Position numbers and translations under genes: made by a program | Assembly (NCBI RefSeq): GCF_900187425.1 | Contig: NZ_FYDJ01000009.1 | Coordinates: forward strand, 179,859 to 243,858 | DNA: 64,000 nucleotides | From: Pseudomonas sp. Irchel s3h14 | GTDB taxonomy: Bacteria > Pseudomonadota > Gammaproteobacteria > Pseudomonadales > Pseudomonadaceae | Direction: 5' to 3' | In this document: piece after piece, positions 10,301-17,383 of the stretch | Numbering within the stretch: position 1 is the stretch's first letter | Layout: every line of letters starts with the position of its first letter | Notes under the pieces: generated by a model | The model's input: the letters and a program-made list of their open reading frames with translations, nothing else | Told to the model about the DNA's origin: nothing | The model's database searches: none

Positions 10301-10442
10301 ACCGATGGCAATTGCGATCATGGGCGGCCTTACCGTGGCGACGCTGCTGACGATTTTCTTCGTCCCGGCGTTGTACGCCGCATGGTTCAAGGTGGGTCGC
10401 CAGACGGCCGCTGGCACCCTGCCGGAGAGCTTCGCTGTATGA
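7362..10442 (+). CDS. RND efflux pump, inner-membrane transporter (HAE1 type)
   Basis: A 1026-residue proton-driven RND permease, the energised part of the tripartite pump with the two preceding genes. It has the usual duplicated architecture: TM1 near residues 13-32, a large periplasmic porter domain, a TM2-6 block (LGLLVDDAIIAIEMMVAKME carries the acidic TM4 residues near 405), then the second half with TM7 near 520 and the C-terminal bundle ending near 1010. Length is normal and no frame break is seen. The export substrate cannot be read from sequence; the neighbouring aromatic hydroxylase and regulator suggest an aromatic or other hydrophobic compound, which is inference. Confidence 0.93.
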   Translation: MNNLNLTDWALRHRAIVLFMLLIVAVAGAFSFTRLGQLEDPNFSVPSMTAMVIWPGATAQQMQDQVLNRMEKKFEQIDNFEKVVTYARQGYAGMTLTVRGGTSKADQREAWYQARKKLNDLSLEMPDGVIGPILNDEYGDVYGLMYAVKGDGVGHADLSDAAEDIKRQMLKVPMVKKIDLIGKQAKRIYVEFSHERLAALGITPLAIAESLKSQNAMLPAGQIDTRGDRVMVRVSGQFVSEEAIRNVPIAAGGRLIKLGDIATVTRGFEDPPTYTVRHNGQPVLMLGITMTSDGNIVDLGKAMDTAVAKIQSELPHGVELELVADQPTTVKDAILDFGRALAEALIIVIAVSLASLGWRAGLVVATTVPLVLGGVALVMLAMGWNLERISLGSLIIALGLLVDDAIIAIEMMVAKMETGMDRVKAAAFSYQSTAMPRLTGALITVVGFLPIGLSKSTTGEYAGGIFWIVGAAVLFSWICSGIFTPYLAVKMLPNDLGKHQHGDMYDTKFYRNLRRLIDAAIERRWVVIGATFGALVLALACIKLVPQQFFPNSSRPELVIDLRVKEGASFAATTEQVKHMEEILAKDEDVRFYTAYTGAGAPRFYLSLNPELPNPGFAQFVVMTKDLDARERVRARLVASADQQFPQAWVRVTRLELGPPVGYPVQFRVVGPDTQVVRQIARDVEKVVGANPKVRDLQLDWNDPVRTLKVELDQDKASALGLTPADVSLATQTVMNGATLSQLREREDLIDIVARAVPEERLSLDTLKDINLYTRQGTVVPLSQVAQVRSGLEEPVLWRRNRDMAITVRADVKDGEQGVSVTQEIQPLLKDIEAKLPSGYRIDVGGAVEESDKANKALLAVAPLMLISILLLLMLQLQSFSRMWMVVLTAPLGLIGVVPALLVFQSPLGFVAILGIIALGGMIMRNAVILIDQIQIEIAEGRDPWNAVLDAAIHRARPVMLTALATVLAMIPLTRSVFWGPMAIAIMGGLTVATLLTIFFVPALYAAWFKVGRQTAAGTLPESFAV

Positions 10443-10455
10443 CGTTTTGTTAGTC

Positions 10456-10551
10456 AATCTGTATCTAACGCGCTCCCTTTGGCCGCCCTACTATCGTCCG
10501 CTCCATCCAGGTGCATACCTCAGAGATCGCGAAAACCGTTTTATACAGATT
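10456..10551. promoter_or_regulatory. Widely spaced inverted 9-bp pair upstream of RhtB-type gene
   Basis: AATCTGTAT (10456-10464) is repeated inverted as ATACAGATT (10543-10551) in the 154-bp gap before the LysE/RhtB exporter gene. It could be a two-site operator. The motif is short and AT-rich, so chance is possible. Confidence 0.25.
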
Positions 10552-10596
10552 TAGCGGAGCTTCCAATTCGTTATCTCTTCCTTTAGGAGTTACGCC

Positions 10597-11226
10597 ATGC
10601 CCGAACTGTCCAACCTGCTTGCCTACGGCCTGATTTCACTCGGCATGGTGCTGACTCCCGGCCCGAACATGATCTATCTCATCTCGCGATCGATCTGCCA
10701 GGGACGAATGGCCGGACTGATTTCCCTCGGTGGCGTGGCGTTGGGTTTCGTCGTTTATATGTTTTGCGCCGCATTGGGCATCACAGCCCTGGTCCTGGCG
10801 GTTCCCTATGCGTATGACGCCCTGCGACTCGGCGGCGCGCTCTATCTGCTCTACCTGGCCTGGCAAGCGGTCAAGCCCGGCGGCCGTTCTCCGTTCCTGG
10901 TACGAGACCTGCCCAAGGACAGCCCGCGCAAGCTGTTTATGATGGGATTTGTCACCAACCTGCTGAATCCCAAAATCGCGGTCATGTATTTGTCGCTGCT
11001 GCCCCAATTCATCGACCCCACCGACCACGGAAGCGTGCTGGCGCAATCCATCGTGCTGGGCTTTACGCAGATCGTCATTAGCGTGAGCGTCAACGCCCTG
11101 ATTGCCGTCATGGCTGGCTCCATTGCGACATTTCTCGCAAACAGGCCCGTGTGGCAGACCGTGCAGCGCTGGCTGATGGGGACGGTCCTCGCAGGCTTGG
11201 CCACGCGCATGGCCGTCGAAGGGTGA
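10597..11226 (+). CDS. LysE/RhtB-family amino-acid or metabolite exporter
   Basis: A 209-residue inner-membrane exporter with about six hydrophobic segments. The family signature TPGPNMIYLISRS lies near residues 20-32 and the second conserved loop NLLNPKIAVMYLSLLPQFI near 120-140. Members export lysine, threonine, homoserine lactones or similar solutes; the substrate here is unknown. ATG 10597 follows TTTAGGAGTTACGCC, a clear Shine-Dalgarno. The gene stands alone, after the RND pump and convergent with the isomerase-like gene at 11377. Confidence 0.9.
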   Translation: MPELSNLLAYGLISLGMVLTPGPNMIYLISRSICQGRMAGLISLGGVALGFVVYMFCAALGITALVLAVPYAYDALRLGGALYLLYLAWQAVKPGGRSPFLVRDLPKDSPRKLFMMGFVTNLLNPKIAVMYLSLLPQFIDPTDHGSVLAQSIVLGFTQIVISVSVNALIAVMAGSIATFLANRPVWQTVQRWLMGTVLAGLATRMAVEG

Positions 11227-11376
11227 CGCTAAACCGGGGTATTTTCGGTTGGCGCATCGGGTGCGCTGGTAAAAGATCCGGGCGGGGTGGCGAATGCCCC
11301 GCACTGGAGGATCGGCTGAGAGCTCATCATCCGGACAAGCACATGGTCGTTCCATAAATCTTTACGCCCACAAGTG

Positions 11377-12126
11377 CTAAGTCCTTAGCTGCTTAATCCA
11401 GTCAAGGCTCGCAGCGGTAGAGCCGGAAGGACGGTATTCACACCCGATCCATCCTGGGTAGCCACGCTGCTCCAACGCCGCGAACAAGGCAGCAAAGTTG
11501 ATGCTCCCCGTTCCCGGTTCGTGACGACCCGGATAGTCAGCAATTTGCACATGGACAGTTCGGTCATAAAATCGAGCCAGAACATCTGCTGCGTCTCGGG
11601 TCAAAAGCTGGGCATGGTAAAGATCGAGAATCAGCCCAACACTCGGAAAGGTCTCCAGCACCTGTTGCGCCCTGCTGAAGTCAGACATGTAATAACTCGG
11701 CATCTCCTTCGAACTGATCACTTCGATAAGGGGCCGCAACCCCTGATCCTCGAAGTACTTGACTGCATACTCCAGGTTGCTCCCGAAGATAAGAGCAGCC
11801 TCATCCTGCGTCGTAATTCCAGACATGATGTGGACATCCGAACAAGCCAGCACCTTTGCATAACTGGCGGCCTGGACCAGGCCAGCGCGAAACTCTTCTT
11901 CCTTGCCTTGCAGGGCAGCAATGCCTTTAGTGACACCCGACGGTGCGGCGAACTGAATCAGAGGAAGAGCGTATTGAGCCAAGTGGTCGGCCAGGAGACT
12001 GGCGTCGAATTCATAGGGCGACGGAAACTCCACCGCCCGAAATCCAGCGGCAGCGGCGGCTTCGATGCGTTGAAGAAAAGGCACCTCATTGAATTGAAAA
12101 CCGAGATGAGCATTGAACTTGAGCAT
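11377..12126 (-). CDS. Hydroxypyruvate isomerase-like TIM-barrel protein
   Basis: A 249-residue protein of the xylose-isomerase-like TIM-barrel superfamily, close to hydroxypyruvate isomerase (Hyi/OtnI). Typical features are the N-terminal KFNAHLGFQFNEVPFLQRIE, GFRAVEFPSPYEF, a central LIEVISSKEMPSYYMSD with the metal-site Glu, and LILDLYHAQL and HVQIADYPGRHEPGTG near the C-terminus. It would interconvert hydroxypyruvate and tartronate semialdehyde or a related keto-sugar. ATG 12126 is preceded by AGGATGG at a usable distance; an in-frame ATG at 12141 lacks spacing. The LysR gene lies immediately upstream on the same strand, 61 bp away. Confidence 0.82.
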   Translation of the reverse strand: MLKFNAHLGFQFNEVPFLQRIEAAAAAGFRAVEFPSPYEFDASLLADHLAQYALPLIQFAAPSGVTKGIAALQGKEEEFRAGLVQAASYAKVLACSDVHIMSGITTQDEAALIFGSNLEYAVKYFEDQGLRPLIEVISSKEMPSYYMSDFSRAQQVLETFPSVGLILDLYHAQLLTRDAADVLARFYDRTVHVQIADYPGRHEPGTGSINFAALFAALEQRGYPGWIGCEYRPSGSTAASLDWIKQLRT

Positions 12127-12187
12127 TGGGTAAACATCCATCCTGGAAAGAAACGAAAAGCCTGGAACATCCTTTGTAGCTCCAACA

Positions 12188-13099
12188 CTACACTATCGGA
12201 AGTGGTCCCCCTAAGAGGTAACCTTCGACATTTTCCATGGACAGGGTTTCAAGCAGCACCTGCTCCAGGATGGCAAAAAAACATTTGATGTGAGCCTGTT
12301 TCAATGCCTGAGGCCGGGTCACCAGATAGACCTCCATATCTGGAAGGTGGAGATCCGGGAACAACCCGATCAGATCCTTCGCCAATATACGGGGCAGCAC
12401 GGCCACCCCCATACCTCGCCTCACCGATTCGAGCTGCACGGTGAACGAGTTCACGCAGATCTGCGCGCGGTCCAGACCACCGGCCTTTGCCGCACGCATT
12501 TGCGGCAACATGTCCAGCGGGGGAAGCAAGGCAATATTGACCGCAGTGGCCGGGGTCACCCCTGGAAACCGCTTCAGATAACCTGCATCAGCGAAGACAC
12601 CGTAGGCGAGCCGGCCTATTGGTCGATAAATCAGCGACGGCTCACCCAGATGAGCTGTACGTACAGCAATGTCTGCCACGCCGCGGACGATCTTGTGAAA
12701 GTCGGCTGTTACCATCAGCTCCACCGAACAACGTGGGTGCAGAGAAGTGAAGCGACTCGCGGCTTCCAGCACACAAGACGAGAACCCCTCTCCTGCACTG
12801 ACCAGGACACTGCCAAATAGCTCTGTGTGTAGCTCGGATATGCCAGCCGCGGTTTGACGTCTCAAGCCAGCTTCAGCAGCCAGGGCAACTTCCACGAGGG
12901 ATTGGCCCCGCGAGGTCAACCAGCATCCTTCAACGCCCCGCTCAACGAGTGGCTCGCCCAGTGCGACCTCAAGTTGGGTCAGGCGGCGGGACACGGTAGA
13001 CGCCGCGATACCCAGCAACTGGCCAGCTTGAAGAAAGCTGCCACGCCGCGAGACTGCCAACAGCAGACGAAGATCGTCCCAATTTGCTTGCAACGCCAT
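12188..13099 (-). CDS. LysR-family transcriptional regulator
   Basis: A 303-residue LysR-type regulator with an N-terminal winged helix (LRLLLAVSRRGSFLQAGQLL, then ASTVSRRLTQLE and GEPLVER) and a periplasmic-binding-like effector domain. ATG 13099 is chosen because GGGAGGACAGGACGC precedes it and it gives the standard N-terminus; the frame is open to 13201. It is divergent from the SnoaL-like/epimerase pair at 13216 and upstream of the isomerase-like gene, so it may control both. The dyad at 13119-13145 is a candidate site. The effector is unknown. Confidence 0.88.
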   Translation of the reverse strand: MALQANWDDLRLLLAVSRRGSFLQAGQLLGIAASTVSRRLTQLEVALGEPLVERGVEGCWLTSRGQSLVEVALAAEAGLRRQTAAGISELHTELFGSVLVSAGEGFSSCVLEAASRFTSLHPRCSVELMVTADFHKIVRGVADIAVRTAHLGEPSLIYRPIGRLAYGVFADAGYLKRFPGVTPATAVNIALLPPLDMLPQMRAAKAGGLDRAQICVNSFTVQLESVRRGMGVAVLPRILAKDLIGLFPDLHLPDMEVYLVTRPQALKQAHIKCFFAILEQVLLETLSMENVEGYLLGGPLPIV

Positions 13100-13118
13100 G
13101 CGTCCTGTCCTCCCTGGT

Positions 13119-13145
13119 CTGCATATGTGCAAAGCCATTATGCAG
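13119..13145. promoter_or_regulatory. LysR-type operator candidate
   Basis: CTGCATA (13119-13125) and TATGCAG (13139-13145) form a perfect 7-bp dyad separated by 13 bp, in the 116-bp gap between the divergent LysR and SnoaL-like genes. Its symmetry and size fit a LysR recognition site. Assignment rests on position and symmetry. Confidence 0.45.
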
Positions 13146-13215
13146 TAGTCGCTGTTTTTCGGGAGAGGCCTCAAAGGTATATCTACAGGCCCTCGAAACA
13201 AATGGAATGGATTGT

Positions 13216-13635
13216 ATGACTACTGGCCCCAACGACTATGCGGAACGCGCCTCAAGAGCCTTCAATCGCCGTGATGTGGAGGCGATGCTTGCGTTGGTTT
13301 GCGAAGACTTCATCTACCTCGATGGTATGGGGATTCAAACCGGTCGCGAATCCATGCGCAAACGAGAGACTGCGCTGTTCGAAGCGTTCCCTGATGCCCA
13401 AGTGACCTTCACCCCATTCATGGTCGCTGACGATCATTTGGCGCTGACTGCCTTCCTGACCGGCACCTTCACCGCCCCCTTGGTGCTGCCAGGCCGGGTG
13501 ATTCCACCCCATGGACGCCATATTACCGTGCACTACGCCGCACACTTCACCTTCAGAAACGGACTGGCCATCCGTGAAGAGGCCTTCTTCGACAGTGCGG
13601 TGTTGATGCCGTTAGCCGAACAGGGTGAGGGTTGA
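13216..13635 (+). CDS. SnoaL/NTF2-like domain protein
   Basis: A 139-residue single-domain protein of the SnoaL-like NTF2 superfamily, a cone-shaped fold used by small hydrolases, isomerases and cyclases. Landmarks are AERASRAFNRRDVEAMLALV at the N-terminus, FEAFPDAQVTF near residue 60 and HYAAHFTFRNGLAIREEAFFD near 110-130. The precise reaction cannot be assigned. The frame extends upstream to 13084, but that part covers the divergent promoter, so ATG 13216 is preferred (13207 is an alternative). The epimerase gene begins 3 bp after the stop, so the two are probably translated together. Confidence 0.75.
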   Translation: MTTGPNDYAERASRAFNRRDVEAMLALVCEDFIYLDGMGIQTGRESMRKRETALFEAFPDAQVTFTPFMVADDHLALTAFLTGTFTAPLVLPGRVIPPHGRHITVHYAAHFTFRNGLAIREEAFFDSAVLMPLAEQGEG

Positions 13636-13638
13636 GCC

Positions 13639-14706
13639 ATGCGTAGCGCATTTGTTACTGGAGCAACCGGCTTGCTGGGCAACAACCTGGTGCGTGAATT
13701 GGTCGCTCGCGGCTACACGGTCAAAGGCCTGGTCCGCTCAAGAGCCGAAGGTGAACAGCAGTTCAATAATTTGCCGGGTGTGGAGCTGGTCGTTGGTGAC
13801 ATGGCCGATGTCGACGCATTCGCAGCATCGCTGCAAGGCTGCGATACGGTGTTTCACACCGCGGCGTTCTTTCGCGATAACTACAAGGGTGGCAGCCACT
13901 GGAAGGAACTCGAAAAGATTAATGTCGCCGGTACGCGGGACCTGATTCACCAGGCTTACCGCGCCGGTATTCGACGGTTCATCCATACGTCTTCCATTGC
14001 TGTGCTCGACGGCGCACCTGGCATGTCCATCGATGAGACATGTCTGCGGGCCGACGCCGACGCGGATGACTACTACCGCAGCAAGATCCTCGCCGATCGT
14101 GTCGTCTTGTCGTTCCTGGAAGCACATCCCGAGATGCATGCCTGCATGGTCCTGCCCGGTTGGATGTGGGGGCCTGCCGACATTGGCCCGACCTCCTCAG
14201 GACAGTTGGTCAATGATGTCGTGAACGGCAAGTTACCCGGGCTGATCCCTGGCAGCTTCTCCGTCGTCGATGCCCGTGATGTGGCATGGGTGCTGATTGC
14301 TGCCGCCAAACATGGCCGACGAGGTGAGCGCTATCTCGCGGCGGGCCGGCATATGACGATGCGTCAGCTAGTGCCTGTTCTAGGACGTATCGCGGGCGTC
14401 AAGACACCCGTTCGACAACTACCGTTGCCCTTTCTATACACCTTGGCGGCTGTGCAGGAGATCTATGCGCGCCTTACCGGCAAGCCCATTCTGCTGAGCA
14501 TGGCCACGTTGCGCCTGTTGATACGAGAGGAGGACCGCACCTGTTTCAACCACCGCAAAAGTGAACAGGAACTTGGCCTGAATTTCCGGGCGCTAGAGCT
14601 GACAATCACTGACACCGTGGCGTGGTACCGTGATCACGGCTGGTTTGAAAACCACAGTGCGCGGGCCTCGAAGAAAAAAAGCTCATCCGTCATGGTCGAC
14701 AACTGA
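13639..14706 (+). CDS. NAD(P)-dependent epimerase/dehydratase-family reductase
   Basis: A 355-residue extended short-chain dehydrogenase/reductase. The nucleotide-binding motif TGATGLLG lies at residues 8-15, DTVFHTAAFF marks beta-4 near 74, HTSSIAV near 120, and the catalytic YYRSK near 150. Overall it resembles dihydroflavonol-4-reductase-type and sugar-epimerase-type enzymes acting on a carbonyl or secondary alcohol. It follows the SnoaL-like gene by 3 bp. The tail (about the last 20 residues, rich in Ser and Lys) goes beyond the usual fold. The substrate is unknown. Confidence 0.85.
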   Translation: MRSAFVTGATGLLGNNLVRELVARGYTVKGLVRSRAEGEQQFNNLPGVELVVGDMADVDAFAASLQGCDTVFHTAAFFRDNYKGGSHWKELEKINVAGTRDLIHQAYRAGIRRFIHTSSIAVLDGAPGMSIDETCLRADADADDYYRSKILADRVVLSFLEAHPEMHACMVLPGWMWGPADIGPTSSGQLVNDVVNGKLPGLIPGSFSVVDARDVAWVLIAAAKHGRRGERYLAAGRHMTMRQLVPVLGRIAGVKTPVRQLPLPFLYTLAAVQEIYARLTGKPILLSMATLRLLIREEDRTCFNHRKSEQELGLNFRALELTITDTVAWYRDHGWFENHSARASKKKSSSVMVDN

Positions 14707-14855
14707 CTTTCGGAAACGGGATTACCGTCTAGCCCCAAAGCCGATAATCTCGAGCCGCATTGTGCGGTTTTATGCTGGCACGCGAGGCGTACCTTGAGCT
14801 CCCGAAACCGCACCTCTTGGTCATTTACCGCACACCAGAACAAGGACGTAAAATT

Positions 14856-15419
14856 GTGAACAGGGAAATAATCCTGATGCGTCACGGCCAGCCAAAACTG
14901 GCCGCAACCGACAAAATCTCAGCGCTCGAGATGAAAGACTGGATCGAGCAATACAACCGATCCGAAATTACCCACCACCCGGCCCCGCATGCCAGTATGC
15001 AACTCGCCGCAACCGCCACGGTGATTGTTTCAAGCAGCGCGCCTCGTGCGCTGACCTCCGTCCAGGCGCTCGGCCTGAAGCCTGCACTGGTTGACGCACT
15101 TTTCTGCGAAGCACAACTACCTTGTGGTCATTGGAAACTGCCACGGCTATCGCCGTTTACCTGGGCATTTATCCTTCGAGTCTTATGGCTGTGCGGTTAC
15201 TCACGCAACGTCGAATCCGCCGGCACTACGAGGATGCGCGCCAGCACGGCAGCTAAACGATTACAGTCCCTTGCCAGCGATGGACCGGTTCTGCTGCTCG
15301 GTCATGGCTTTATGAATCGAATGATCGCCAATCAACTGGTGGCTGACGGATGGGTTCGCCAAAAACGTAACGGCAGCCAGTATTGGAGTGCGACCGTGTA
15401 TCAGTACGGCGGTGTGTAA
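14856..15419 (+). CDS. Histidine phosphatase-superfamily protein
   Basis: A 187-residue protein whose N-terminus MNREIILMRHGQPKL carries the RHG catalytic histidine of the phosphoglycerate-mutase-like superfamily; the second histidine is in LLLGHGFMNRMIA near 147. The middle is less typical, with a hydrophobic segment FTWAFILRVLWLCGY near 105, which is unusual for a soluble phosphatase. GTG 14856 is preceded by AAGGACGTAAAATT, a good Shine-Dalgarno. It could be a phosphatase or a SixA-like protein; the substrate is unknown. It is the last intact gene before the pntA fragment. Confidence 0.65.
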   Translation: MNREIILMRHGQPKLAATDKISALEMKDWIEQYNRSEITHHPAPHASMQLAATATVIVSSSAPRALTSVQALGLKPALVDALFCEAQLPCGHWKLPRLSPFTWAFILRVLWLCGYSRNVESAGTTRMRASTAAKRLQSLASDGPVLLLGHGFMNRMIANQLVADGWVRQKRNGSQYWSATVYQYGGV

Positions 15420-15547
15420 GAGGCGCCAGACACTTTCTTGGCGATTATCAGCTCAGTGGCAATATTCAATTTCTTCTTTCTCCCCATTCAGCAAAACGCA
15501 TTGGGCCGGTGACCAAACCGACCCAATGCCATACGAGCTGATCCATT

Positions 15548-15685
15548 TACCGCGAATCGACTAACGAAACCATCGCCAAGCTGGCCGAATGCGGGATTAC
15601 CGCCTTTGCCTTGGAAGCTGCGCCTCGCACCTCCCGCGCTCAGAGTCTGGATGTGCTGTCCTCCCAAGCCAACATCGCTGGCTGA
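15548..15685 (+). pseudogene. Fragment of NAD(P) transhydrogenase alpha subunit (pntA)
   Basis: A stop-terminated 45-codon stretch reads through FALEAAPRTSRAQSLDVLSS and QANIAG, the highly conserved segment of the NAD-binding subunit of proton-translocating transhydrogenase (PntA/PntAA). In the family this lies about 110-160 residues from the N-terminus and is followed by GYKAV; here a TGA replaces that continuation. No start codon, N-terminus or remaining 200 residues are present. It is a decayed remnant, probably left by a deletion or insertion event at the edge of the accessory region. Confidence 0.8.
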
Positions 15686-15708
15686 CATAGCATCCCCCCG
15701 CACCTTTT

Positions 15709-17352
15709 TCAGCCCAATTCACTTTCCCGGATGAGCTTCTTGTTAATCTTCCCGACGCTGGTTTTAGGGATCTCGGCGACGAACTTGAACTGCTTGGGGA
15801 TCGCCCATTTGTTGATGCGGCCACGCTCGACAAACCCTTGAAGGTGCGTCTCCAGAATCTTGCGGTCGAGATACTGCCCAGGCTCGCACACCACCAGCGC
15901 CATCGGCCGTTCGCCCCATTGTTCGTCCGCAACGCCCACGACGGCGACCGACATGACGGCTGGGTGCTCGCTGATCAGGCTCTCCAGTTCCAGGGAGCTG
16001 ATCCACTCCCCGCCCGTCTTGATGACATCCTTGATTCGATCTTTGATTTCCACTCCACCCAAAGCGTCGATAGAGGCCATGTCGCCGGTGTGCAGCCAGC
16101 CGTTGTGCCACAGCTCGGCGCCCTTTTCGGGCTCCTTCAAATAGCCTTGAGTCAGCCAAGGCGCGCGCACCACGATCTCGCCCAGGGACTCACCGTCATG
16201 AGGAACGTCATTGCCACTGGCATCGATGATTTTCAGGTCGACCATCGGCACCGGCGTGCCCGTCTTGATGCGGGTGGCCAGTTGGGCTTGCGTGGATTGT
16301 TCGAGGTCTTCATCACGCAGGTAAGTCAGGCACAGCAATGGGCAGGTTTCCGACATGCCGTAACCGCTGTGCACCTGAATACCTTTGGCGCTCGCTTCGC
16401 TGGCAATTCCCAGCGTCAGCGCGCTGCCGCCCAGGAGCATTTTCCAGCCATCGAAACGAGTCCGTTGCGCTTCCTCACAGCTCAGGATCATTTGCAGAAT
16501 GGTCGGCACACAGTGGGAGAACGTGACCTTCTCCTCTCGATACAGCCTGACCAGGCTGTTGGGTTCGTAGCGGCCGGGGTAAACCTGCTTGATCCCCATC
16601 AGGGTGGCGACATAGGGCACACCCCAGGCATGCACGTGAAACATCGGTGTGATCGGCATGTAGACATCATCGGAGCGCAGCAGCGGCAACCCCTGATAGA
16701 CGCCCAAAGTGCCGACGGCATTCAAGGTGTGCAAGACCAATTGGCGGTGGGTGAAATACACGCCTTTTGGGGCGCCTGTGGTGCCTGTCGTGTAGAAAAG
16801 GGTCGCGACCGAGTTTTCATCAAAATCGGGAAAGTCGTACTGGTCGGCCGACCCGGACAACAGGTTTTCATATTCCCCCAGCACCGGTAGCGACGTGTGA
16901 GTGGCTGTGTCGTCCGTGAGCTGCAGGTAGCCTTTGACGGTCTTCAGCTGTCCGTGAATCTGTTCGACCAGAGGCAGGAAATCATCATGCACCAGCACCA
17001 GGTCGTCTTCGGCATGGTTCATGGTGAAGAGCACCTGATCCGGCGAAAGACGGATGTTCACGGTGTGCAGCACCGCGCCGATCATCGGCACGGCAAAGAA
17101 ACATTCCAGGTAGCGATGGCTGTCCCAGTCGAGCAGGGCCACCGTATCCCCGGCCTTGACGCCGGCAGCGGTCAAGGCGTTGGCCAGCCGGCGGATCCGC
17201 TGGTTGAGCGTCTGGTAGCTGTAGCGCAGTTTGTCGGCATACACGATTTCCCGGCCCGGCTCGTACCGCACGCCGGACAGCAACAATTGCTTGATCAGCA
17301 AGGGATAGGCATAGGCGCCGTCGGCGGGCGGAATTATTTTTGTCGCCATCAT
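15709..17352 (-). CDS. Medium/long-chain acyl-CoA synthetase (AMP-forming)
   Basis: A 547-residue ANL-superfamily ligase that should activate a carboxylic acid to its CoA thioester with ATP. The P-loop motif LFYTTGTTGAPKGV lies near residues 188-201, GYGMSETCP near 335, the hinge motif WLHTGDMASID near 423-433 with KDRIKDVIKTGGEWIS after it, and the catalytic C-terminal lysine in KTSVGKINKK near 535. Length and motifs are close to AlkK-type medium-chain ligases. It is the last gene of a minus-strand cluster, 31 bp after the acyl-CoA dehydrogenase, so a fatty or fatty-like acid is the likely substrate. Confidence 0.92.
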   Translation of the reverse strand: MMATKIIPPADGAYAYPLLIKQLLLSGVRYEPGREIVYADKLRYSYQTLNQRIRRLANALTAAGVKAGDTVALLDWDSHRYLECFFAVPMIGAVLHTVNIRLSPDQVLFTMNHAEDDLVLVHDDFLPLVEQIHGQLKTVKGYLQLTDDTATHTSLPVLGEYENLLSGSADQYDFPDFDENSVATLFYTTGTTGAPKGVYFTHRQLVLHTLNAVGTLGVYQGLPLLRSDDVYMPITPMFHVHAWGVPYVATLMGIKQVYPGRYEPNSLVRLYREEKVTFSHCVPTILQMILSCEEAQRTRFDGWKMLLGGSALTLGIASEASAKGIQVHSGYGMSETCPLLCLTYLRDEDLEQSTQAQLATRIKTGTPVPMVDLKIIDASGNDVPHDGESLGEIVVRAPWLTQGYLKEPEKGAELWHNGWLHTGDMASIDALGGVEIKDRIKDVIKTGGEWISSLELESLISEHPAVMSVAVVGVADEQWGERPMALVVCEPGQYLDRKILETHLQGFVERGRINKWAIPKQFKFVAEIPKTSVGKINKKLIRESELG

Positions 17353-17383
17353 GGTTGTGGTTCCCGGTCCTTATTACGTGGGC

